Assembly (NCBI GenBank): GCA_963816795.1
Contig: CAWFLT010000001.1
Span: 372,001 to 436,000 of the forward strand
Reading direction: 5' to 3'
Origin: CAWFLT01 sp963816795
Lineage (GTDB): Bacteria; Acidobacteriota; Vicinamibacteria; Vicinamibacterales; SCN-69-37
DNA length: 64,000 nucleotides
In this document: piece by piece, positions 42,633 through 50,215 of the stretch
How the letters are laid out: each line of letters starts with the position of its first letter
How positions within the stretch are numbered: the stretch's first letter is position 1
Position numbers and translations under genes: made by a program
The notes under the pieces: model-generated
What the model was told of the DNA's origin: nothing
The model's database searches: none
The model's input: only the letters and a program-made list of their open reading frames with translations

Positions 42633-43466
42633 TCAGCGTCTCTTGTCGGTCACCAGCGCGAGCGACTCGGCCGCCGCCAGGCGGTAGATACCCGGCGCGA
42701 TCATGATCGCGTGACCTTCTGCCACGAGCGCGCGGTTGCCGCGCCCGGCGTCCGGCCGTGAGAGCCCGGTCACGCGCGCGAGCTCGCCGCGCACGGTGAC
42801 ACCCGCGCCGGCCAGAAAACAGCGGGCGATCTCGCGCAGCGCGACGTCCCGGCTGACGCGCCGCCGCAGCGCGTCGGGAAAGCGGCCCACGCCCAGGGTC
42901 CAGATGTACGTGAACTTCGGGTGATAGAGCACTTCGCTCGGCACCACGATCATCGCCGCTTGCAGCTCGTCCAGCGCTTTCGTGAACGCCTGACGATCGC
43001 GCACGCCAGATTCGTCGCGCAGGTCGGAGGTCCCCATCTCCCACTCGCGGCGCAGCACGCGAAGGACGGCGCGTGCGTTCTTGCTCAGCCGCCGTGCCTC
43101 GTCCGATCGGCGCATGCCCCAGACGGCATGAAAGAACGGCACCATGCGCGGCGCGATGAACAGCGCTTTGCCGCGCGCGAGCTTCGCGTAGTAGACCTTG
43201 CCCCGCCGCACGACGTCGTCCTTCAGCGTCCACGCGAGTGACGCCTCGACGTCTTTCTGCACGTTGCGCGGCATGACCGCATCGCGGCGGCCGCACACGG
43301 CGATGTACAGCGAGGGGCCCGGCCGGCGGGCATCGGTGAGGCAGGCCGAGAATCCTACCTGCTCGATGAAGTGTTCGGCGTCGATGACCGTGTCGACCTG
43401 GCGGGTGCCTTCCCGGCGCCAACGCTGGTCACGGTAGTCCTCGACCTCTTGAGGAAGCTCAGTCAC
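42633..43466 (-). CDS. AlkZ/YcaQ-related winged-helix protein (possible DNA glycosylase)
   Basis: A 277-aa protein with several winged-helix units: KDDVVRRGKVYYAKLARGKA, LSKNARAVLRVLRREWEMGT, GVRDRQAFTKALDELQAAMI and GVTVRGELARVTGL. This tandem pattern resembles the HTH_42/AlkZ-related family, whose best-known member (E. coli YcaQ) unhooks DNA crosslinks, but it is shorter and I cannot place a QxQ active-site motif. The assignment is supported by context: it lies 12 bases downstream of an AlkD-type gene on the same strand. Confidence 0.55.
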   Translation of the reverse strand: MTELPQEVEDYRDQRWRREGTRQVDTVIDAEHFIEQVGFSACLTDARRPGPSLYIAVCGRRDAVMPRNVQKDVEASLAWTLKDDVVRRGKVYYAKLARGKALFIAPRMVPFFHAVWGMRRSDEARRLSKNARAVLRVLRREWEMGTSDLRDESGVRDRQAFTKALDELQAAMIVVPSEVLYHPKFTYIWTLGVGRFPDALRRRVSRDVALREIARCFLAGAGVTVRGELARVTGLSRPDAGRGNRALVAEGHAIMIAPGIYRLAAAESLALVTDKRR

Positions 43467-43478
43467 GAGAAGAGCCGG

Positions 43479-44165
43479 TCACGCGCGCCGCTTCTTGGTC
43501 AGATCACGCAGCGCGTCGTTGCCGATCCATCGCGCCGCCGGATCGGCCATCGCGCTCAACCGCTTCGCGGTCGCCGTGGCCGCCGCGTGGAGCTTGGCGT
43601 TGCGCGTGCCGATGCGGCGCAGCGCCCAGCTGATGCCCTTCTTCACCAGGTGGCGATCGTCGGCCGCTTCCTGCTCGACGAGCCGCAGGCCCTTCACGAA
43701 CTGCTCGTCACGCGCTGTCTTGTCGTGCCCGGCAAGACTGGCCAGCAGGGCGAAGCCGGCCCGCTTGACGAACTCGTCGCGCTGCACGCTCCACTTGGCG
43801 ACTTTCGCCCAGGCGTGAGGCGTCTGATCGAACAGCTTGAAGCACAGCGTGTCGCAGACGCCCCAGTTGTCGAACGCGCGGCACCATTGATCCATCTGTG
43901 CGGACGTCACTCGATCCGGCTCATCGACGAAGGCGGCCAACAGGCGCGCTTCGTACCAGCCGGTCTTCCACAACGCCGCGGCCAGCGCATGGCTGCGTCC
44001 GGTCCGTTTCGCGATGGCCTGGATGTTGGCGAGCGAGACGCCAATCGCTTTCGGCGCGGTGATGCCGAACCGGGTGAGGTTGTCGAGATCGCGCGTCGTG
44101 CGCTTCGCACGAAGCCAATCGAGTACGGTGTCGACCTCTGGCGGAGAGACGCGCTTCGCGGGCAT
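43479..44165 (-). CDS. AlkD-like DNA alkylation repair protein (HEAT-like DNA glycosylase)
   Basis: A 228-aa, all-helical protein of the AlkD family, close in length to Bacillus AlkD. AlkD removes cationic alkylated bases such as 3-methyladenine without flipping them. Recognisable blocks: HALAAALWKTGWYEARLLAA, FDNWGVCDTLC (with the family's tryptophan and aspartate), WSVQRDEFVKRAGFALLASL and HLVKKGISWALRRIG. It is first in a two-gene operon with the AlkZ-like gene. Only 34 bp separates its start from the divergent FEN1-like gene. Confidence 0.85.
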   Translation of the reverse strand: MPAKRVSPPEVDTVLDWLRAKRTTRDLDNLTRFGITAPKAIGVSLANIQAIAKRTGRSHALAAALWKTGWYEARLLAAFVDEPDRVTSAQMDQWCRAFDNWGVCDTLCFKLFDQTPHAWAKVAKWSVQRDEFVKRAGFALLASLAGHDKTARDEQFVKGLRLVEQEAADDRHLVKKGISWALRRIGTRNAKLHAAATATAKRLSAMADPAARWIGNDALRDLTKKRRA

Positions 44166-44199
44166 GCGTCTCAGTGTATGCCGGAGTAGCATCACGGAG

Positions 44200-44964
44200 A
44201 TGGGTGTCGTCCTGACGCCGATTGTCGAGCCGCAAACGATCGCGTTGAGCACGTTGCGCGATCGGACGCTGGCCGTGGACGGCAACGGTGAGCTGTACCA
44301 GTTCCTGGCGTTGATCAGGCTGCGCGACGGCACACCGCTGCAGGACGCGAACGGCCGGGTGACGTCTCACTTGTCGGGTCTGTTCTTCCGCACGACGCGG
44401 TTGATCGCGGAACACGGTCTCAAGCTCGCCTTCGTGTTCGACGGCGCTCCGCCTGCGCTCAAGGCCGCTGAGCTGGCACGACGCCGCGCGGTGAAGGCCA
44501 CGTTCGAGCACGCGAGAGCGGAAGCGATCGCACGTGGCGATCTCGACCAGGCGTATGCCAAAGCCACGATGACCTCGCGGCTCACGCGCGAAATGGTCCA
44601 GGAGGCGCGCGAACTGCTCCGCCTCCTCGGCGTGCCGACACTTCAGGCGCCGTCAGAAGGCGAAGCGCAGGCCGCCCACATGGCGCGGACCGGTCGCGTC
44701 TGGGGATCGGCCAGCAAGGACTACGACACGCTGCTGTTCGGCGCCCCGAAACTGCTGCGGTTCCTGACGATTTCCGGGAAGGAGTTTCTGCCGAGCGTCG
44801 GAAAGTTTCGTCCGCTCGTTATGAAGGAAATGAAGGGATTGAAGTTCATGAAGAATTGGTTTTCGAAAGCCAAACCCTTCATGTGCTTCATCTCCTTCAT
44901 TCCCTTCATGTCAAGGTTTTGGACACGCGTCAGAAGCGGAAACCGAAGCCAAACCTGGAGCTGA
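44200..44964 (+). CDS. Archaeal/eukaryotic-type FEN1 flap endonuclease, truncated
   Basis: Residues 1-205 follow archaeal FEN1 very closely: AVDGNGELYQFLALIRLRDG, RVTSHLSGLFFRTTRLI, AFVFDGAPPALKAAELARRR, LQAPSEGEAQAAHMA, GSASKDYDTLLFGAPKLLRF. Six of the seven catalytic acids align with Pyrococcus FEN1 (D27, D81, E153, E155, D174, D176). The seventh, in the GTDYN/H3TH region, and the whole C-terminal third are absent. Coding sequence changes at 44821 into a TGAAG hairpin repeat and stops at 44964. Full-length FEN1 is about 340 aa. Such a gene is rare in bacteria; this copy looks inactivated. Confidence 0.85.
   Translation: MGVVLTPIVEPQTIALSTLRDRTLAVDGNGELYQFLALIRLRDGTPLQDANGRVTSHLSGLFFRTTRLIAEHGLKLAFVFDGAPPALKAAELARRRAVKATFEHARAEAIARGDLDQAYAKATMTSRLTREMVQEARELLRLLGVPTLQAPSEGEAQAAHMARTGRVWGSASKDYDTLLFGAPKLLRFLTISGKEFLPSVGKFRPLVMKEMKGLKFMKNWFSKAKPFMCFISFIPFMSRFWTRVRSGNRSQTWS
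44821..44912. repeat. Long TGAAG hairpin inside the 3' end of the FEN1 frame
   Basis: The left arm (44821-44855) is a run of ATGAAGG-type words and the right arm (44875-44912) its imperfect complement (CCTTCAT, CTTCATC). They enclose a nearly perfect small hairpin TTGGTTTTCGAAAGCCAA. The arms match at roughly three positions in four. The same words form the ends of the GxxExxY cassette at 48.4-49.1 kb. It also lies 18 bases beyond the stop of the convergent barrel gene. Confidence 0.75.
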
Positions 44965-45562
44965 AGTTGTTGCTCGTGCACGACTCGCCCCAGCACGGCG
45001 GCGCGGAGCTCCGATGCCAGACCATCGTGTCGCCGATATCGAAGCGCAGGATCGTTCGCGGCGACGGATAGAACTCCAGGACGCCGCCGAGATCCAGCGC
45101 GAACTCCGTCCGGTACTCGGGCACCACCAGGAGCCGCGTCGAGATCAGCGCACAGACGTCACCGGCGCAGTCGACGCCCTGGTCCGAGAGCGACGTGAAC
45201 CCGGGCCGGACCTTGCCGAACAGGCCAATCCGCTGGTTTCTGACCCCCATCTTCGGGCCAAAGAACGCCTCGGCCCGGCGGCGCCGATAGATCGTGCCCA
45301 ATTCCGGCACGGAACTCATCACGGTGACGTCGTCGTTCGGAAACAGCGTGAACTCACTCTCGAGCGTCATCCAACGCAATGGATCGTAGGAGAACCGGCC
45401 GCCCAGCCCGGCGTTGGTGGCGGCGAAGTCGCTGAGGTGGATTGCCGAGAACTGGCCGCCGACTTCGAACTTGGGAGCGGAGGATTGCGCGAGCGCGGAA
45501 CCCGCCGATCCAAGACTAATCAGGGCGGTGGCGAAGAACAGTGAACGGAATCGAACGGGCAT
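44930..45562 (-). CDS. Outer-membrane beta-barrel protein (210 aa)
   Basis: Signal peptide MPVRFRSLFFATALISLGSA ending near ALAQ. The mature protein alternates hydrophobic and polar residues through about eight predicted strands (FEVGGQFSAIHLSDF, GLGGRFSYDPLRWMTLESEF, NQRIGLFGKVRPGF, FALDLGGVLEFYP) and ends in RFGFGFRF, the C-terminal phenylalanine pattern used for BAM-dependent insertion. Two cysteine pairs are present. Porin-like or structural role; no specific family. RBS GGAG precedes the ATG. Its 3' end overlaps the FEN1 frame by 35 bp. Confidence 0.85.
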   Translation of the reverse strand: MPVRFRSLFFATALISLGSAGSALAQSSAPKFEVGGQFSAIHLSDFAATNAGLGGRFSYDPLRWMTLESEFTLFPNDDVTVMSSVPELGTIYRRRRAEAFFGPKMGVRNQRIGLFGKVRPGFTSLSDQGVDCAGDVCALISTRLLVVPEYRTEFALDLGGVLEFYPSPRTILRFDIGDTMVWHRSSAPPCWGESCTSNNFSSRFGFGFRF

Positions 45563-45640
45563 TGAGCGAGCTCCTTACAGACTGGCGACGCGTGCGATCT
45601 GGCAATCGTACCGCGTTCAGTACTGCAAGCGTCATGCCTG

Positions 45641-46534
45641 TCAGGTTTTGGCTAGCCTCCGAAATATCCCCGCCGCGCGTGAGACCACGTAGCGGTCGGC
45701 ATCCGGCGCCGTCACGCGGACGTCGACGTCGTGCCATCCATTGGCATCAACGCCGGAGACGGTGTATCGCAGCACGTAGCTCTGCCGGAAGTCATTGAGG
45801 ACGCGGCGGAGGGCGCTGACGGCGTCGTGAAACTGGCCCGGCGCGTGGACGGTGCCGCCGGTGGCTTCAGCCGCGTCCCGGAGCGATCGGATGGTCGGCG
45901 GGAAACTGTCGGGGCTGCCAGAAAGCACGAGATGCAGCGCGCAATCGGATCGGCGGGCGATGTCGGCGAGCGTCGAGGCGGTGACGACGCTCGAGGTGTC
46001 GACACCGTCGGAGAACGCGACGACAAGCTGGCGCCGGCCGGGCTCGGGACGGCGGACGAGCGCCAGGAGCAGCGCGTCGTGCAGCGCGGTGGTGCCGCTC
46101 GAGAGAAGACGGTTCATCGGCAGACGTTCACCGGCGGGCGTCAGCGGGAACACCTCGACCACCTCGGTCGAGAAGGCGATCAGGCGCACTCGATCCCGGT
46201 CGCGCAGCATCTGCGCGACCGTTTCGGCGCTCGACTTGAAGCGCGCAATGGCTTCGGCCGTGCTCGAGCTCGCGTCAAGAACGAGCGTCAGGTCCACGGG
46301 CACCGATTCGAGCGACAGCGCCTCGATCTTCTGCGTGACGCCGTTGTCCGTGAGCGCGAAGTCCGACGTGCCGAGCGACGTGATCGGCGTGTTGCCGCGC
46401 CGGACCGCGACGGTGATCGAGACGGCGTCAGTCGACGCGCGGAACACCTGCTGAGCGGCCGGCCGATCGCCCGCCACGAGAACGACGAGCGCGATGGCCG
46501 CGCAGGAAACGAGCGCAGTGGAAACGCGAGTCAT
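45641..46534 (-). CDS. VWFA-related acidobacterial secreted protein
   Basis: A 297-aa protein with signal peptide (ALVSCAAIALVVLVAGDRPA) and a von Willebrand A domain whose MIDAS motif is LVLDASSST, with later SSGTTALHDALLLAL and LVVAFSDGVDTSS. This is the VWFA-related family that is greatly expanded in Acidobacteria; it is thought to bind proteins outside the cytoplasm. Its ATG overlaps the TPR gene stop (ATGA at 46534-46531), so the two proteins are made together. Confidence 0.9.
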   Translation of the reverse strand: MTRVSTALVSCAAIALVVLVAGDRPAAQQVFRASTDAVSITVAVRRGNTPITSLGTSDFALTDNGVTQKIEALSLESVPVDLTLVLDASSSTAEAIARFKSSAETVAQMLRDRDRVRLIAFSTEVVEVFPLTPAGERLPMNRLLSSGTTALHDALLLALVRRPEPGRRQLVVAFSDGVDTSSVVTASTLADIARRSDCALHLVLSGSPDSFPPTIRSLRDAAEATGGTVHAPGQFHDAVSALRRVLNDFRQSYVLRYTVSGVDANGWHDVDVRVTAPDADRYVVSRAAGIFRRLAKT

Positions 46535-47796
46535 CGCAGTGCCGCCCTCATCTGGTTGAAGTACTCCGGAAGCAGACGCTGATCGCCCAGGCGGTAGGCC
46601 CGCCACGGATCGGGAGCCGGCCCGCCCTCGAGGAAGAGATCCTCGGCGAGCGCGGCCGCTTCGGCGCGGGCGCCGGTCTGGAACAGCCGCGCGATGAGCA
46701 GTGACGTTGCCGAGTGCGCCCGGGGATACAGATTCAGCGCGGCACGATACGCGTCGATCGCCTGTGCGGGCTCGGCCTGGCGTTCCTGGATCGTGCCGGT
46801 CACGAGATGCGCCAGATAGGTGACGTGCGGATCGCGGCTCAGGGTGACGGCGAGGGCGAGATGCTCGAGCGCCTGCTCGCGCTCCGCAAAGCGAAACTCG
46901 ATGAGCGCGAGCCGGACGAGCGCCTCGGCAGCCACCGTTGGGTAGCCGACCAGCGCGCGGTATTGCTCCTTCAGGCGTTGGAGATCCGCGATCTGCGCCA
47001 GCGCACGGGCGGCCACTGGTTTCGCGCTTGGCAGCCGCCGTCCCGATCCGTCGGACGCCAGGACCTGGCCCGCGCGCAGGCTCTGGAGATAGGCCGGATC
47101 GATCTCGCCCGCCATCATCGCGAAGCGGTGATTCAGATCCCGTCCGGGCCCGCCGGCTTCCCAGGTGAGGGTTTCGGCCGCGATGGCTTCCGCCAGCATC
47201 AACCGTGGCTCGTCGGGAAATCGCGCCCGTGCGTGACGCAGATGCCCCTGTCGCCGTTCGTTCTCAGTCGGGTTGCGCGTGACCGGCATCGGCTTGCCCG
47301 AGGGCAGGTGCTGCCCGATGACGAGCGCCCAGTCTTCGGCCGTCTGCGCCACCGCCACCGCCGCGAGATGCCAGATCCGCTCGCCCGACCACGCGCTCGA
47401 CCCGGCACCGACGTGCCCACAGCCCCACGCGAGCAGCGCCGGGGCGTAGGCCCAATCGGGCGTGCCGGCCCACTGACGCACGACGTCCAGGGCGAACGTC
47501 GCCGCCAAGGCACTGCGATTCGTCTGGGCGCCGCCCTCGGCGATCCAGTCCCGGACGTCGTCTCGAAACGCGCGGACAGCGGCGGCCTTGTTGGGCTGAA
47601 ACGCAAACGTGCGGGCGCTTCGATCGTCGCCGTCCGCATACCGGGTGAGCATCTGCGCCGCCGGCGATGACCGCAGGCGGGCGGGCGCGTCTGGAAGCGT
47701 CTGCACGGCGACCGCGCCGCGGCCGCACACCAGCATCACCAGGCTGCTCGTAGCGACCCATCGGATTGCCGTGCTCGCACCCGCTCGGTGACTCAT
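46531..47796 (-). CDS. Secreted TPR-containing protein
   Basis: A 421-aa protein with a probable signal peptide (IRWVATSSLVMLVCGRGAVA). The C-terminal third has tetratricopeptide-like helices: ALVRLALIEFRFAEREQALE, THLVTG-like and PAQAIDAYRAALNLYPRAHS. The N-terminal half is helical and unassigned. TPR repeats mediate protein contacts. It is the first gene of a two-gene operon with the VWFA protein, suggesting that both take part in one envelope assembly (inference). Confidence 0.82.
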   Translation of the reverse strand: MSHRAGASTAIRWVATSSLVMLVCGRGAVAVQTLPDAPARLRSSPAAQMLTRYADGDDRSARTFAFQPNKAAAVRAFRDDVRDWIAEGGAQTNRSALAATFALDVVRQWAGTPDWAYAPALLAWGCGHVGAGSSAWSGERIWHLAAVAVAQTAEDWALVIGQHLPSGKPMPVTRNPTENERRQGHLRHARARFPDEPRLMLAEAIAAETLTWEAGGPGRDLNHRFAMMAGEIDPAYLQSLRAGQVLASDGSGRRLPSAKPVAARALAQIADLQRLKEQYRALVGYPTVAAEALVRLALIEFRFAEREQALEHLALAVTLSRDPHVTYLAHLVTGTIQERQAEPAQAIDAYRAALNLYPRAHSATSLLIARLFQTGARAEAAALAEDLFLEGGPAPDPWRAYRLGDQRLLPEYFNQMRAALR

Positions 47797-47861
47797 CCTG
47801 TGCCTCTTGGTGCATGAGACGGCAAATCGTCCGATCTGACCGATGAGGTTTCGATGGGGTT

Positions 47862-47895
47862 TTGATGGGGCGGACGGCCCTCTTTACAATGAATC
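47862..47895 (+). promoter_or_regulatory. Promoter of the DUF5655 gene, probably leaderless
   Basis: TTGATG (47862-47867), 17-bp spacer, TACAAT (47885-47890). The GTG start codon begins five bases after the -10 box, so transcription should start at or just beside it. No Shine-Dalgarno sequence is present. Confidence 0.6.
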
Positions 47896-48360
47896 GTGCC
47901 CGCTCGAGAGTGTTACCACTGCAAGCAGCTGATCGCCGAAGGCGAGCCGCACGACTGCTGGACGACGACGGAAGCCGCGCTGACGCGAGATCTCTCGGAG
48001 GACCTGCGGGAGGCCTGGGAGCGGCTGCGCGCAACGGCCGAGAAGTTTGGCGAGCAGCGCATCTACGCGTCGCACCACTCGATCATGTTCTCGCGGGCGT
48101 CTTGCTACTTTTTCGTGCGGCCGAAGCGGAAGTTTCTCGAGGTCTGTGTCTTCCTCGGGCGCCCCGTGAAATCGGCGCTGGTCCATCGCGTCGATCCGGC
48201 GTCGAAATCGAAGATCGTGCACACGTTCCGAATCACGCATCGCGACCAGGTGGAGCCGCCGTTCACTGAGTGGCTGCGGGAGGCGTACGATTTACCGGCA
48301 AAACTGGCGACCGGTCAGGCGAGAAAGCGCCAGCTCGGCGTCGGAAAACATCCACCATGA
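47896..48360 (+). CDS. DUF5655 domain protein with N-terminal CxxC
   Basis: A 154-aa protein. The N-terminus has a small metal-binding pattern (ECYHCKQLIAEGEPHDCW: three cysteines and a histidine). Residues 50-130 form a DUF5655 domain: GEQRIYASHHSIMFSRASCY, FFVRPKRKFLEVCVFLGR, a compact beta-alpha module of unknown role. The last three codons, including the TGA, lie inside the left inverted repeat of the GxxExxY cassette, so the cassette supplies the stop codon. Confidence 0.8.
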   Translation: MPARECYHCKQLIAEGEPHDCWTTTEAALTRDLSEDLREAWERLRATAEKFGEQRIYASHHSIMFSRASCYFFVRPKRKFLEVCVFLGRPVKSALVHRVDPASKSKIVHTFRITHRDQVEPPFTEWLREAYDLPAKLATGQARKRQLGVGKHPP

Positions 48361-49072
48361 AGACGTGAAGGCCTGAAGAACAACTAGGGAAACCCTTGCG
48401 ATCACACGCGCGAGCGCGCGTCAGGGGGGATAAAGCGTTTCAAGGGATCGTGCTGCATTTCCAGCCAGGAACGCCCTTCATTCACGACTCGGTCGCTGTC
48501 GCCTGGACGACAGCACAATGCTCGTGACGCCCTGCACCAGACGCTGGACGTTGAAGTTGATGATCAGCGCCTGCGGGACGTCCAGTAACTTGAGGTACGT
48601 CAGTGCCTGGGCGCGGTGTATGGGCAGGACCTTCGCAATCGCCTTCAGCTCGACGAGCAACTCGCCTTCGATCAGGTAGTCAACGCGGTACCCCCAATCG
48701 AGCTTGATCCCCTTGTACCGCAATGGCAGCGAGGCTTCGCGAACGAAGCTGAACTCAGACACGCTCAACTCATGGGCGAAGCACTGATCGTACGTCGACT
48801 CCAACAAGCCCGGGCCAAGTTGGCGATGGACCTCAATCGCACACCCAATCACCTTCCGAGCCAGGGGCGTCTCGTAGTACGACATGCAGCCGTCCGTGCA
48901 AGCAGCCTGCCAGCGTGGTCGCGCCAGAATTTCAAGAGTTCCTGATGGGAGTTGCAGTTTCTGCAATGCCCGGCGATCTTCTTGACGTGCTTGACCTCCG
49001 GACGCGCCGTTGCCCGTGTGATCTTTGAGGGTTTCGCCAACCCTTCTTCACGGTCTTCACGTCTTCATGGTG
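48353..49072. mobile_element. Inverted-repeat-bounded cassette carrying a GxxExxY nuclease gene
   Basis: The ends are inverted: 48353-48370 and 49055-49072 are a perfect 18-bp pair (CACCATGAAGACGTGAAG). Similarity continues inward for about 40 bp more, with shared TGAAGAA, GAAACCCT and GATCACACG blocks in the same order. Each end also holds its own small AGGG…CCCT hairpin. The only gene inside is the GxxExxY nuclease. No target-site duplication is obvious. The structure resembles a small transposable or mobilisable unit, but no transposase is present. Confidence 0.6.
48478..48885 (-). CDS. GxxExxY protein, PD-(D/E)xK nuclease superfamily
   Basis: A 135-aa protein with the signature GPGLLESTYDQCFAHEL (GxxExxY) near residues 24-30 and the nuclease-like core VDYLIEGELLVELKA (D…ExK) near residues 68-80, as in the PDDEXK_3 family. 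The catalytic residues are intact. The ATG at 48885 gives the normal family length; a longer frame begins at 48966. Function of this family is unknown. It is the sole gene of the inverted-repeat cassette and reads opposite to the DUF5655 gene. Confidence 0.92.
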   Translation of the reverse strand: MSYYETPLARKVIGCAIEVHRQLGPGLLESTYDQCFAHELSVSEFSFVREASLPLRYKGIKLDWGYRVDYLIEGELLVELKAIAKVLPIHRAQALTYLKLLDVPQALIINFNVQRLVQGVTSIVLSSRRQRPSRE

Positions 49073-49084
49073 AAGGTTTTTCGA

Positions 49085-50203
49085 CTACCGCTTGAACGTG
49101 ATCTTCTGTACTCGCCAGTTGGTCATCTCGCCGACGAGCAACTCGGAGTCGTTGCGGCAGTCGATGGAATTGGCGAGCCCGAACTGCTTGGGCAGTTTGC
49201 CGGCCGCGCCGAACCGGCCGACCACTTTCCCGTCGAGCTGCACTTTGTAGATCTCCGCGTCCTCCATCCCGTCGTCATCGCCGGCGTGCGAGATGTAGAG
49301 GTACTGCGTCGTGCCGCGGGTCAGGCACATCGTGAGGGGCGTGCCGACGCCGCCGAACTCGGATTTGAACGTGCCGGACAGATCGAAGACCTGGATGCGC
49401 TTGTTGCCGCGGTCCGCGACGTAGAGATTGTCTCGCGCGTCGATCGCCAGGGCCTTGACGCCGTTGAACTGGCCGGGGCCGGAGCCGGTCGAGCCCCAGT
49501 GCGCGATGAAGCGCCCGTCCTTGTCGAACTTCGCGACTCGATTGTTGTTGCCGATGCCGTCGGCGACGTAGATGTTGCCGGCGCGATCCCAGGCGACGTC
49601 GGCCGGTCGATTGAAGCTCGAGCCCGGTGTTCCAGACCCGGCGCCTGGTGCCGGAGCCGCTGGCGGGGGCGGTGGCGGCGGCTGAGCCGCGCCCGCTGCT
49701 GGAGGAGCGCCGGCCGCGCCGCCGCGCGCCCCGGGCGGCTGCGCCGGCCGGACGCCGATCGCTTCCGGTTTGCGGCCGAGCACGAGGGCGATGCGTCCGT
49801 CGGGATCGAACTTGACCACTTGATTCGCCGCGGCGTCGATCGTCCACACGTTGTCCTGCGGATCGATACGCAGTCCGATCGCGGCGTTGAACCCGTAGAC
49901 GTCCTGGCCGAGCTCGCGGACGAACTTGCCGGACGGATCGAACTGGAAGAGTCGCGATCCGCCGCGGGCGAACGTGCGGTTGTCGCCGACGGTCGCGTAC
50001 GGGTGGCCGGTTCGCGTGTAGACGAAAATCTGACCCTTCGAATTCGCCCCGACGCCGGCAACTTCGCCGACGTAGATGTCGTTGGGCGTTTTCAGCACAT
50101 CGACGTCGGTGTCAAACGGCAGGACGGGCGGCGCCGTTTGTGCGGCGAGGCTGCCGACGATCGCCATCGCAAGAACCGGAAGCGCGCGGACAAGTCGTGA
50201 CAT
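49085..50203 (-). CDS. Secreted NHL-repeat beta-propeller protein 1
   Basis: A 372-aa protein with signal peptide (LVRALPVLAMAIVGSLAAQT) and six-bladed NHL-type repeats: SRLFQFDPSGKFVRELGQDV, LRIDPQDNVWTIDAAANQVV, VAWDRAGNIYVADGIGNNNR, LAIDARDNLYVADRGNKRIQ. A proline/alanine/glycine-rich insert (about residues 152-188, including seven prolines in a row) interrupts the propeller. Such secreted propellers bind ligands or act as lyase-like or peptidyl-glycine-cleaving enzymes; none can be assigned. Twelve bases upstream lies a paralogue on the same strand, so the two form an operon. Confidence 0.87.
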   Translation of the reverse strand: MSRLVRALPVLAMAIVGSLAAQTAPPVLPFDTDVDVLKTPNDIYVGEVAGVGANSKGQIFVYTRTGHPYATVGDNRTFARGGSRLFQFDPSGKFVRELGQDVYGFNAAIGLRIDPQDNVWTIDAAANQVVKFDPDGRIALVLGRKPEAIGVRPAQPPGARGGAAGAPPAAGAAQPPPPPPPAAPAPGAGSGTPGSSFNRPADVAWDRAGNIYVADGIGNNNRVAKFDKDGRFIAHWGSTGSGPGQFNGVKALAIDARDNLYVADRGNKRIQVFDLSGTFKSEFGGVGTPLTMCLTRGTTQYLYISHAGDDDGMEDAEIYKVQLDGKVVGRFGAAGKLPKQFGLANSIDCRNDSELLVGEMTNWRVQKITFKR

Positions 50204-50215
50204 GGTGCGCTCCCC

